Assembly: GCA_905221605.1 (NCBI GenBank)
Contig: CAJNDS010000195.1
Location: forward strand, 105,001 to 169,000
Length of the DNA stretch: 64,000 bases
Reading direction: 5' to 3'
Origin: Symbiodinium natans
Taxonomy: Eukaryota > Sar > Dinophyceae > Suessiales > Symbiodiniaceae
Shown here: piece by piece, positions 42,501 to 52,300 of the stretch
Position numbering within the stretch: the first letter of the stretch is position 1
Layout of the letters: every line of letters begins with the position of its first letter
Program-made: the position numbers and the translations under genes
Notes under the pieces: generated by a model
Database searches by the model: none
What the model saw: only the letters and a program-made list of their open reading frames with translations
What the model was told of the DNA's origin: nothing

Positions 42501-43885
42501 AACGGCCTTGAGGTCGACAGCTCCTGCTTGAACCCAGGCTCAAAATTGGGTTTGGGATTTGGGGTTACTGGTTTAGGATATAGGGTTTAGGGCTGGGGTT
42601 TAGGGCTAGGGTTTAGGGTTTGGGTTTACGGTATAGGCTTTAGGGCTAGGGTTCAGGTCTGGGGTTTAGGGCTCAGGGCTGAAAGGGTGCAGGCTTTCGG
42701 GCATCAGTCTTGGGAGAAGTGCTTAAAATTTGGGAGAAGTGCTTAAAGTTTAGGATTTTGGGGCCTAAGCCCCAAACCCCAAACCCCAAACCCTAAACCC
42801 TAAACCCCAAACCCAAAACCCCAAACCCTAAACCCTAAATCCTAAACCAGGGTTGGAGAGGACCAGGATTCGGTTTCAGCGTCGACTTCGGTCTTTCATC
42901 AACTTCCCGGGTAGGGCAGTTTCATACTAGGCCTTAGCAAGGGACTAAAGGAGGGACCCTTTTCGGGGACGTTAGATGCTGTTTGGGGGTATTTAGGGGC
43001 TACTTAGGTACATAGGGGACTATATGAGGTGTATATATATATATATGTATATATAGGGTATATACCGGAGAGTATGATTAACCCCCCTTAGCCTGTTTCG
43101 AAGGCTTAGGTCACGGGGTGTCGGAGCGCACGCAAGCAAGATGGGAGAATTTACACGATCCGGAGCTCTTGGGTTCGCTTTCTTCCTGATTTCGAGTCTT
43201 CCGTGCTTAGGAATGGTCCAACTGCCGAGGTAGAATTTCTCCCTCCCTAGTGACTTCAATGTCATATATGCTCAACATGCTATAGGCGTTTCCGTGGTTA
43301 CGACTCGAACAGAATGTGCTATGATATGCTAGAATGGCAAGATGTAAGTTCCTTGGGGGGTTGGGGTGGGTAGCAGAGAATCTTCATACACTGTATCCAA
43401 AGCCCGAACTCCAAACCCCTAAGCCAAACGGCTCCGAAACCCTGAGCCCGAAAAACCCAAAAGCCCCTCTAAAGCCCAAGCCCTAAACCCCAAACCCAAG
43501 CCCTAACCCTATAAAATCCAAGCCCCAGCCTTAAACCCGAAGCCCTGAGCCAAAGCTCTGCTGGGAGTGAGTAGGCATGACGCCGGATGAGCTGCGGTAT
43601 GGCAAGCAGCCGGATCCCTTGTCGGGTTTAGGGTTGCAGGCCCACTCTACGACCGCACAAGCCGTGAAGAGCCCCGAACCGACCCCAATACCTTAAATTA
43701 AGCAACCCCCAGACCTTAAAAGCCTAAAACCCTAAACCCCGAATGCTAAGCCTAAACACCTTAAACCCCTCAACCCTAAGCCCCAAACTCCCCCCCCCCC
43801 CCCCCCCACAGCTTCAACCCCAAGGCCCTAAAACCCTGACTAAGCTGTCACACGGTGCGTCTTCCAGGTTAGCGGGAAAACCGAC

Positions 43886-44255
43886 CAGAAAAGTTACTTT
43901 TCGAGAAAAATGGCTTTTCGAGAAAAGTGGCTTTTCGAGAAAAGTGGCTTTTCGCGGACACCGTGCGCTCCAACGCCGCGAGAAAAGTCACTTTTCGCAA
44001 AAAGCGGCTTTTCGAGAAAAGTGGCTTTTCGAGAAAAGTGGCTTTTCGCGGACACCGTGCGCTCCAACGCCGCGAGAAAAGTCACTTTTCGCAAAAAGCG
44101 GCTTTTCGAGAAAAGTGGCTTTTCGAGAAAAGTGGCTTTTCGCGGACACCGTGCGCTCCAACGCCGCGAGAAAAGTCACTTTTCGCAAAAAGCGGCTTTT
44201 CGAGAAAAGTGGCTTTTCGAGAAAAGTGGCTTTTCGAGAAAAGTGGCTTTTCGGG
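43886..44255. repeat. 94-bp tandem repeat with hairpin-forming sub-repeats
   Basis: Three copies at a 94-bp period (CGGACACCGTGCGCTCCAAC at 43955, 44049 and 44143), each flanked by 17-bp sub-repeats CTTTTCGAGAAAAGTGG. CTTTTC and GAAAAG are inverted around a 2-nt centre, so every sub-repeat can form a small hairpin. Five overlapping ORFs of 66-198 aa on both strands come from this structure. Confidence 0.9.
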
Positions 44256-44365
44256 AGCATTTTCCCCGTAACGTCAAAGACACCCCACACGCCAGCACAG
44301 AACCCTGAACCTTCAAACCGGAAAGAACTAACACCCTAAAGCTGAACGAAAACCAAAACCCTTAG

Positions 44366-44460
44366 CCCTAAACCCTAAACCCTAAACCCTAAACCCTAAA
44401 CCCTAAACCCTAAACCCTAAACCCTAAACCCTAAACCCTAAACCCTAAACCCTAAACCTC
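44366..44460. repeat. CCCTAAA array
   Basis: About 13 regular units. Confidence 0.9.
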
Positions 44461-44887
44461 GAACCCTCGGCCCGTAGCCCTGCTCGGGCTGAGGCAACTT
44501 ACGGAAGCTCGCCGCAAGCGCTGCACGCCACGCTCTGAGAGTTAGGGTTTAGGGTTTAGGGCAGTTTAGGGTTTAGGGTTTAGGGTTCAAGGTTCAAGGG
44601 GTTGAGGCTCCCACCCCTGTACCCCTGAAGGTTCCCCAACCATATGCTGCTCATATGGCCCCTATACTATCTAAAGGACTCTTACCCTAGAACCCTAAAC
44701 CTTGAACCCTAAAATGGTCCCCAAACCTAAGGGGTCCAAGATAGAGTCCCTGGACTTGTGATGTTTCGGGTCTTGCTCTGTTTTGCTTCAGGGGCTTAGG
44801 TCTCTAGATGTGAGTTAGGGACTAGGGTTTAGGGTTTAGGGTTTAGGGTTAGGGTTGACGGAAGAGAAAGATTGATATCGGGATTCG

Positions 44888-44930
44888 CCCTAAACTCTAA
44901 GCCCTAAACCCTAAACCCTAAACCCTAAAC
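44888..44930. repeat. Left 43-bp target-site duplication of the USP-LINE
   Basis: CCCTAAACTCTAAG followed by four CCCTAAA and a C. The identical 43 bp, including the unusual CTCTAAG variant, lies at 54032-54074. Confidence 0.85.
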
Positions 44931-44948
44931 TCAAGCCCCCGGCTCAAG
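44931..44948 (+). promoter_or_regulatory. Possible spliced-leader relic at LINE 5' end
   Basis: The element begins (C)TCAAGCCCCCGGCTCAAG: two CTCAAG ends 13 nt apart, the second as GGCTCAAG, which matches the last 8 nt of the dinoflagellate leader. Double leader relics are known in retroposed dinoflagellate genes. The ATTTT core of the leader is not present, so this is tentative. Confidence 0.3.
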
Positions 44949-45029
44949 TGAAATTTTTTATTTTCTGATTTGTGTTGCGTGGGGGGCCACACTGTCTCCG
45001 TAGCCCGGTAGCTTTGGTGCCATGGTTGC

Positions 45030-48000
45030 ATGTCTTCACAAGCCATTTCCAGAGAGTATGCATGGGGAGTGATTGTGAGACTGATGATACTCGTTGCCGT
45101 GGTTTATGCGGGCACGGGAGACGACACAGAGACAGCCCACACTGGTATGCGGACACCGCACCAGGGGGGGCGACAAAACAACAATGAGACGAATTTTCAG
45201 TGTACCCAAGACATTAATCAGCTTGCGGCACCCATCCCGCTGACCTGTCAAGGGTATGCTGCTACGACACTGTCACCGCAAGGTCGTCTTGGTAGCCATG
45301 ATCAGGTGCATGACCAACCTACCGATGCTGCGGAGCCAGACACACAGACGTCCCCAGATCATGCTCTACATGCGTCCACTGCACCTATAGCTACATTTCA
45401 CGTACAGGGAGCGCTGCATGCCTTGACTGTGATATGTTGGATTCACTTCTCCGGCGAAGGCCAGGCGTTATCTGAGCAGGATTTTGATTCAGCTCTCAGA
45501 AACACTGCGCTACAAATACCAGTGGACACAATCTTTTCAACGATACAAGCCACGTTGATGCAATGGGGCGGAGCTGAAAGGGCGGAGGAGATCACCCAAT
45601 TTATGGCCCACATCGCCAACGTTTTGCGGCCTCATCCAGAGCCAGCACATATGGACAGGCAGAGCCAGCTCTCGGGTCCTAACGCACGTCGAGCTATCAT
45701 GAGATTGCTTAAACAGCCACAGCGTCTGCAGGCTCACGCCGAACACTTGAGCTCAACGACAGGTGATTCCGGCCACTTACTTGATCGGCTGATTGAGTCG
45801 TATGCTTTTTCTGCATGTGCAAATTCTGATCCTAACACCACTGTGCGCTTGAGCGAACCAAGGCTTATGAGAGACTATGGTGACCGCACACAGATCTCAT
45901 GCTTTTTCAGACCGAGCAAAACCAACATGCTGAGTGCGTGCATAACAGCCTTCTTCTTGTGGCATCCAGCTTTGTCTTTGTCCCATGCATTTCCGTCAGC
46001 CTTTTGCAATGTACACGTTGTTTCCGAACCGTATATGGGAGCGGGTGGATACCCACCATGGGACAGGCCGGGGTCAGCGGACACCGCTACTCTGCAGACA
46101 ATGTGTTGCTGGCATAGGGCAGAACGTTTTCAATGCCATGTGCGTTTGCAGTATCGCAGGCTACTGCAGCATGGAGATGACACCGCGAGCCGAGGGGGTC
46201 TGACGACATGTTTTCTTTGGCACTCCCAGTGGCCATATCTGAAATCCATTGCTGCAGGTACGGAGGAGACAGAGCTCGCACCTACGACGAACACCACAGG
46301 ACTACAACGTGCTGCCATGCCATACCGCAGTGCATTGCAACAGCCTTGCCACATGATTATAGGGTCAGTGCCCCAGGCAACAGCTACTAACATCACTTTG
46401 CTGCGAGATTCGGGTTCAAAGGAGCGTATCTGTTGTGAGCTGTGTGGCCTCTGTCACTCTTGGGCCCCTGCCGAGTCACAGACATGGCGGAAGAAGATGA
46501 GAACAGCCCGGAAATGCCCCTCGAAGACGACGACGATGCTTCTGGTACAATACGGGAGATCATGGAGACCCCTACACCGAGACGGTCTCGTACCAGAACC
46601 AGATCACCTGTGGCTGAGAGGTCCTCATCTGCGAAGGCAAGCGGTAGTGCTGCCACGGCCAAAGGAGCGGGGGGTGCCGGCGATTCAAGTACGGTGGCGA
46701 AGGCCAAGACAGGAATGGAGGAGGCAACACATGGGACAGCGGTGCTGCCAAAGACGGGTGGGGTGCCACCGAAAGGGCCAGCTGGCCCGCCGCCACCGAC
46801 CTCAACGACTCCACCGCTGCACCCTGCCAAGACCTCCGGCATGGGAGGAGACTTCAGGCCGACTCCGGCAGTGGGAGGACCGCCGCCACCCACCCCTGCA
46901 AAGCACGCCAGCACGGTACTGCAGCAAGGTGTTTACACTGTGGTTTGGGATCCCCACAACAATGTCACGTGGATGTCCCTCGACGCTTACCCACAGGGCA
47001 GCGTGCCACACCAGGTTATGGTGCCGCCGTCTCCACCAGCCAAAGGAGGACCCAGTAGGCCAGGCGATGCCAGCACTCCAGCTGCATGGGACTGAACGGC
47101 AAGGGTCGAAGGGCATGGCTCCAATCTTCCTTGTACAATGCCTCTCGGAGCCCAGAGAATGGCATTGGAATGCCTCTAAGCGATCATGCGAATGTGTGAA
47201 AAAACAAACCAGCCGATCGCAGACCGTCCCTGAAACACAACATTACCAAGCTGTGAAGAAATTATGTGCCCAGCAATGTGATTGCAGGAGGATGCTCAGC
47301 CATGAGTCCCAACCTTGGTGCCCTTATCCCAATGGAACCGTCTTTGCTGCGACTCTGTGCCAGTATCAAACCCCTGAAGCTCAGGTTGGGGAATTGCGGC
47401 CCACCGCGCCCCGACACTGGCCACCACGACAATTGGGAGCAGGCGCTCTCGGCCTGCTTGTATGCTTTTCCCACTGCCCGTCAGAGCTTGATAGTGCACA
47501 TGATACGCGCGTGACCCGTCTGCCCTATTGCAGCTTTTACTCGAACAGCTCTGCCCCTGCTGTGTTTATTTCAAGCACGCCAATGGGGAAGTCGCCTGCG
47601 GCAAAGGCACGCTCGGCTATGCGACCGCCTACGAGGTTCCGAAGCCCAGCACGCACACCGGCGTGGGAGTTTCCTGAACCGATCGAGGAATGGCAACCAT
47701 TGCCATATGAGGAGCTCAGGCGATGGTATCAGAACCACTGGGATCGGCGACAGTCCCGCTCATCTACGTCCTGGATGCCACGAACACAGGCCTCCACTGG
47801 CAAAAGCTCTAGCAGCACATGGAGGCGTGCGCCCCCTCAGCCACCGATGTCGAGGCGACAAAGAGAGAGTCAAGGCCAGAAGGACCCGGAGGAGAAAGTG
47901 GGACAGCCTGATGTCGACCCTACCTCAGAGCGAGCAGTGGAGGCCGTTCACCCGACTGTGAAGGTAGAGCCGTCAGAGCCGTCTGCCCCGAACGCTGGAA

Positions 48001-48317
48001 CCAAGACGAAGCCCGAGCTGAATGAGGAGCACACGATCAAAGCGGAGCTGGAGATGGGCGAAATGGAGCGTGACATCATCGTGGACAAGATGATTCAGTG
48101 TGCGAAGACCACAGCAGCAAGATTTGGAGTCACGAGTGAACAGCTCCTGGACGCCGTGCAGTTAACATGGCTGCCGGTACTGGAGCAACGCCAGTGGAGG
48201 ACAACGGTGACATGTCTCTTATGCTCGCACAGCCCTGGCTCCCTCAGGGACTGGCAGCGGCACTTGCTCACCAAGTCCCACTCCAGGATCGCCAACGAGT
48301 CAACGAGGCAAAGATGA
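45030..48317 (+). CDS. LINE 5' ORF (ORF1 region), mixed-frame
   Basis: One frame is open for 1095 codons from ATG 45030, but its quality varies. Codons for about 45380-45900 look like a genuine helical protein (FDSALRNTALQIPVDTIFS). From about 46484 to 47095 this frame is Arg/Gln-rich and probably a shadow, since another frame there is more protein-like. From ATG 47583 the original frame again looks real: a Pro/Arg/Ser-rich region, an acidic Lys/Glu stretch, and a C-terminal C2H2-like finger (CLLCSHSPGSLRDWQRHLL with His downstream) near 48211-48280. I recognise no catalytic domain. The position at the 5' end of a LINE suggests an ORF1-type nucleic-acid-binding product. Confidence 0.45.
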   Translation: MSSQAISREYAWGVIVRLMILVAVVYAGTGDDTETAHTGMRTPHQGGRQNNNETNFQCTQDINQLAAPIPLTCQGYAATTLSPQGRLGSHDQVHDQPTDAAEPDTQTSPDHALHASTAPIATFHVQGALHALTVICWIHFSGEGQALSEQDFDSALRNTALQIPVDTIFSTIQATLMQWGGAERAEEITQFMAHIANVLRPHPEPAHMDRQSQLSGPNARRAIMRLLKQPQRLQAHAEHLSSTTGDSGHLLDRLIESYAFSACANSDPNTTVRLSEPRLMRDYGDRTQISCFFRPSKTNMLSACITAFFLWHPALSLSHAFPSAFCNVHVVSEPYMGAGGYPPWDRPGSADTATLQTMCCWHRAERFQCHVRLQYRRLLQHGDDTASRGGLTTCFLWHSQWPYLKSIAAGTEETELAPTTNTTGLQRAAMPYRSALQQPCHMIIGSVPQATATNITLLRDSGSKERICCELCGLCHSWAPAESQTWRKKMRTARKCPSKTTTMLLVQYGRSWRPLHRDGLVPEPDHLWLRGPHLRRQAVVLPRPKERGVPAIQVRWRRPRQEWRRQHMGQRCCQRRVGCHRKGQLARRHRPQRLHRCTLPRPPAWEETSGRLRQWEDRRHPPLQSTPARYCSKVFTLWFGIPTTMSRGCPSTLTHRAACHTRLWCRRLHQPKEDPVGQAMPALQLHGTERQGSKGMAPIFLVQCLSEPREWHWNASKRSCECVKKQTSRSQTVPETQHYQAVKKLCAQQCDCRRMLSHESQPWCPYPNGTVFAATLCQYQTPEAQVGELRPTAPRHWPPRQLGAGALGLLVCFSHCPSELDSAHDTRVTRLPYCSFYSNSSAPAVFISSTPMGKSPAAKARSAMRPPTRFRSPARTPAWEFPEPIEEWQPLPYEELRRWYQNHWDRRQSRSSTSWMPRTQASTGKSSSSTWRRAPPQPPMSRRQRESQGQKDPEEKVGQPDVDPTSERAVEAVHPTVKVEPSEPSAPNAGTKTKPELNEEHTIKAELEMGEMERDIIVDKMIQCAKTTAARFGVTSEQLLDAVQLTWLPVLEQRQWRTTVTCLLCSHSPGSLRDWQRHLLTKSHSRIANESTRQR
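46484..47095 (+). CDS. Alternative-frame ORF1 segment, acidic and Pro-rich
   Basis: Starts at ATG 46484 (MAEEDENSPEMPLEDDDD) inside the larger frame and ends at 47095. An acidic start, a phospho-site-like Arg/Ser region, long Pro-rich stretches (PPKGPAGPPPPTST) and WDPHNNVTWMSLDAYPQG follow. The composition is more natural than the overlapping frame, so a pair of compensating frame changes in ORF1 is likely. Function unknown. Confidence 0.45.
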   Translation: MAEEDENSPEMPLEDDDDASGTIREIMETPTPRRSRTRTRSPVAERSSSAKASGSAATAKGAGGAGDSSTVAKAKTGMEEATHGTAVLPKTGGVPPKGPAGPPPPTSTTPPLHPAKTSGMGGDFRPTPAVGGPPPPTPAKHASTVLQQGVYTVVWDPHNNVTWMSLDAYPQGSVPHQVMVPPSPPAKGGPSRPGDASTPAAWD

Positions 48318-49331
48318 CGTGGTACCACCTCTACTTGGTCATGAGCCTGCATGATGACAGAATGTGCCCCGGCATATCTTTCACTTTTGAGGTAAGTGCA
48401 TCCTTTGAGACACATAGTGTGTGCCGCGCACCCTCGCCCATACAAACATCAGGCGCCGCCAAACGGGGAACTCAGCACCACAGACAAGTTCGAATGAGCC
48501 CAGCCTTGTATCGCAGAATGCAGCTCTGCTTTTCAAACAGCTGGTTGACGCGCTTCATGGAGTGCAATGACGCTCAAATTCGTGATCCCTTCGGGAGGTA
48601 TACCCGGACGCGGACGGAGGTACTTGGAACACCAGACCTCCCGATCGAATATCAGCTGTGGATGCCGATCCCTGCGAGCTCGGACAAACAAAGTTGCAGC
48701 AACCAAGGGGAGCCTAGAATGCATAATCGTCACCAGGACTCCCAGCCACGAATCACTTTAAGTCCTGACAGGTCGAGATGGAGAACGCACCGATGGAAAA
48801 TACGAAGGTGGCATCGCAGGCCACGGGCAAACCGCCCCATATTTCCATTGCTTCAGTACTTGTGGTCCTACACATGTCGATGGACGCATCTCCAGGGCCC
48901 ACGAGGAAGGACGTCGTGCTCAGCCGCTTTCGAGGCCAAACCCCAACCTGTCTGGTGCAACACCGCAGTGAACGACCCACCGGAGTATGATCCCCCCTTG
49001 CATAAGGCAACACAATCTTTCGAATTAAGCGATTTTCTTTCCTTGAGCTTGTCCGGTCCCAAGTCCGGACGACGTGTCGAGCGTGACACGTCGGGGGCGA
49101 GGGTTGCGACAGCTGCCCCACTGTCGCGGGAGCCTGTTCCCAGACTCCTTCACAAAGGCTTCAGGGCGAAGCAAGGGGCCAGACACCGGCGACAAGCGAG
49201 CGACTCAGATTTTTCCTCATTGATTTCGAGAGCAATGTTGAGGAGAGCTGCACACACAGTACCTATCATGAGCATTGTGTACAGGTGTAAACAAACGGGA
49301 GTAGCGGCCACCGCTGTCCCCCATCACGGAG
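48318..49331 (+). other. Decayed linker between ORF1 and RT of the USP-LINE
   Basis: Where an intact LINE would encode an APE endonuclease and the start of the RT, I can find no GDFN or SDH motifs. One frame (within 48167-49588) carries KRAYRRARQRASAAGGTWYK near 49355, resembling the linker before the RT in related elements, and is then out of frame with the RT. This suggests internal deletion plus frameshift. Confidence 0.4.
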
Positions 49332-52300
49332 ATGGCTCGTCCCATGGATGGACCGCCAAGAGGGCTTACCGAAGAGCCAGACAGAGAGCCAGTGCTGCCG
49401 GCGGTACTTGGTATAAGGGTCGGCAAATGCATCGCAAAGGCGCTGCAAATCCGCGCTGCACCATGGGTACAATCTGCCATACAATACCAACCCCAATATG
49501 CTTATTCCCCAGGGCGACTCTTGGAAGCTGCCATCCTACGGGCCATTCACCACTGCCGAGACATCAAGCAATTACTGCTGGACAATGATGGCGGACTACG
49601 AGCCAGGCGCCAGGGCAAAAAGAAAGGGGATTGTGTTGGAGGCGCCACGCTTGCTCTGGATATGAGCCAGGCTTTCGATCGTGTGGATAGAACCAAACTC
49701 TGCGAAGCACTCTGCCGCACAGGCATGCCAGCTGAGCTGATCAACACGATAGTTCATTGGCGCAACACCATCCAGTATCATTTACAGGTGGCCGACCTCA
49801 AGGAGACCATACATTGTGGCAGAGGCCTGAGGCAGGGTTGTACCCTGTCTCCCACCTTATGGGTGGCAATCACAAGCCACGTCCTGCACATGCTTGGGCA
49901 AACTGTGACGGAGGAATGGATTCGAGATCAATTGACTCTATTCGCGGATGATGTTTTGGGGCAGTGGTCGTTCAACTCGGAACAGGACTTAACGTTTATG
50001 CTGCAATGTATGGATGCCATTTTCAGTGTATTGGAAGCGTTTGGCATGAAGGTCAATGACCAGAAATCCTCACTCATCATCCAAGTCAAGGGTCGAGTGG
50101 CGACGGACTGGTTGAAAGCGCGGACACGGACTGTTAAGGGAGTCAAAACTTTTGTCACAGCGACACCCCAAGGCAGAATTCTGTATATTCCAATTGTGCA
50201 ACAGATCAAGTACCTCGGAATCATGCTGAGCTACCATAACCCTGCGAAACACACAGTGGCCTATCGATTGAGACAAGCGGAAGCGCAACGTCGGAGGCTA
50301 CAGAAGGTCCTACAGGGGAAACACATTCTGTCGATCAAACAACGAGTCCAGCTATGGAAGGCGTGTGTTTGGACTTCTTTACAGCATGGTCTGAATGCAG
50401 TGGGAGTTGGCTGTGCAAGACAACTACGAGCACTTTCATCTAGCCCAGTCCATATAGCGCATGAAAGTACGGAGGCCCTCTTTCGACGCCTTGGTTTTGA
50501 GGAACCACATTTATTGTTGGGCAAACGGATGAACACCCTTTCCACCACTTTGGCGAACAGCAGGGACCCAATGATGCATACGACGAAGCTTATCAACACA
50601 GTTCAACAGAATCAATGGCAGCTCGAAAAGGCCGTTAGACACTGGCAGAACATCAAAGCTCGACAAAAATTCGAAGACTCACCAGACAATGGCTCCCTTC
50701 TACTCCCCAGGGAGGGCGGGATGTGGCTGCAACCTGTAGTTACATCCAAAGGTGTTTTGCCCGCTCAGTTCATGTGTCCCCAATGCCTCCTTTTCTTCGT
50801 GGATATGCGGATGCTGAAGAAGCACCATGTTGATTCACACGGCACTCCCCTCGAACCCCTACTTCGCAATTTCGATCGTTTCCTGCATAGCCAAGATGAT
50901 ATGCCCACTTGTCGACGTTGCGAACATGAGTTCCAAACATGGCAGGCGCTACAAGGTCATATCTTGGGTAATCATTGTTCCGCTTTTTGGCTGAAATGCC
51001 AAGATCCACAACAGGAGACTGAGGACACCTCGTCTCCAGGCCAACCAACTCTTGAACAGGGAAAGATGAATGAGCGGATTTTTTCCACCAGCACTGGCCC
51101 TGTAATGTGCCATGATGATTTACGCAGTTTCCTGGGCACACATGGGTGGCCTGCAATTGTGCAACTCCGATCCATATGTATGCATTTGCGGTCTCACTGT
51201 GCGATTTGTGATCAATGGACACACCCATGGAAGTTGAAGTTGCATTACCGGGGAAGTCACTCTACGATTTGGCAGGATTACGGTATTATGGTGGACTCGG
51301 ACTGCTCACTGATTCGGAGGCAAGCAGTTACACCCTGTCGCTTCTGTGGGGCGCAAGTACGTCATGCGGTCGCACACACATCTAAATGTCCTACCGTTTG
51401 GCAGGTATGTCTTCTGACGCGGATGTGGAATGATGATCGTGCTATGAGGCCCCTTGATCTACAACGAAACCGAAGCAATGTGCTACGACTCGCCAGAGAG
51501 CGCCAATCCCGACACTCTAAGGCCCACAAACAAAAACGATTGGCAGCAAACGAGCCTCTGCTTAGTCAGACTGTGAGCACCGATTTCTTTCCACCAACGT
51601 CAGAGGTTGAGCAAGCACGAACCCCAAGCCACGACTGGATGCAGCCGCTCGAGCACATCTCGTGGTGTGAACGTGCTCGACATCAATGCATCCAGTGCAA
51701 AGTGCCCACTGCGGATGTGCGTGATTTCATGCAACATTGTACTTCTGCACATGAGGGATTTTGGCAACACAGAACAGACTATGTTCAAGACAGCATTTTG
51801 CTCAATCAAGCTACGACACTGTGCTGTTGGTGCAGAGCTACGACACACAGGCCGACGTTGCATGCACAATACTGTATTCCAGTGATGAATGCAGCACTGT
51901 TACGTTACGAGACTGTCAGTCGGTTTTCGAGGATGGACACCACGCCGATGGACGAGCTCAAAAGCATGTACGGCGAAATGTTGCCGTCCTTGAGCAGCAC
52001 CACTTGTACCCCGGAGACCACACCAACAAGATCAACCGGGAAGAGATCGGCCTCCCCCGACGCACCAGAACGGTCACAAAACGCAGGACCGGAAAAGCAC
52101 AAAGGGCAGAGGCAGGGGACGCGGAGCACCGCGCCCGAAGACGTCTCTAATCCAAGAGAGCTCCAGCCTCATGGACGACACGTACCACCTGGAAAAGGAC
52201 ATGGTCAAGGAGTTGGTCCGCCTGTCGCTGAGGCACGAGCAGCAATTGATGCGATTGGGCCAGGACACTGTCTTGCTGTTCACGTTCCAGAACAGGCCAG

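Larger units (their letters stand above)
39793..44887. other. Third telomere-repeat mosaic
   Basis: No gene recognised. Contains the TIR elements and tandem repeats listed below, telomere-type arrays in both orientations and a (TA)n run near 43029-43060. The 60-130 aa frames are low complexity or repeat translations. Confidence 0.85.

Noticed and set aside
43743-44339. 198-aa ORF rich in Phe, Ser, Arg and Lys
   Set aside because: It is the translation of the 94-bp hairpin repeat; similar frames exist on the other strand.
48753-49121. 122-aa minus-strand ORF inside the USP-LINE
   Set aside because: No motif, antisense to a decayed coding region and not supported by any neighbour.
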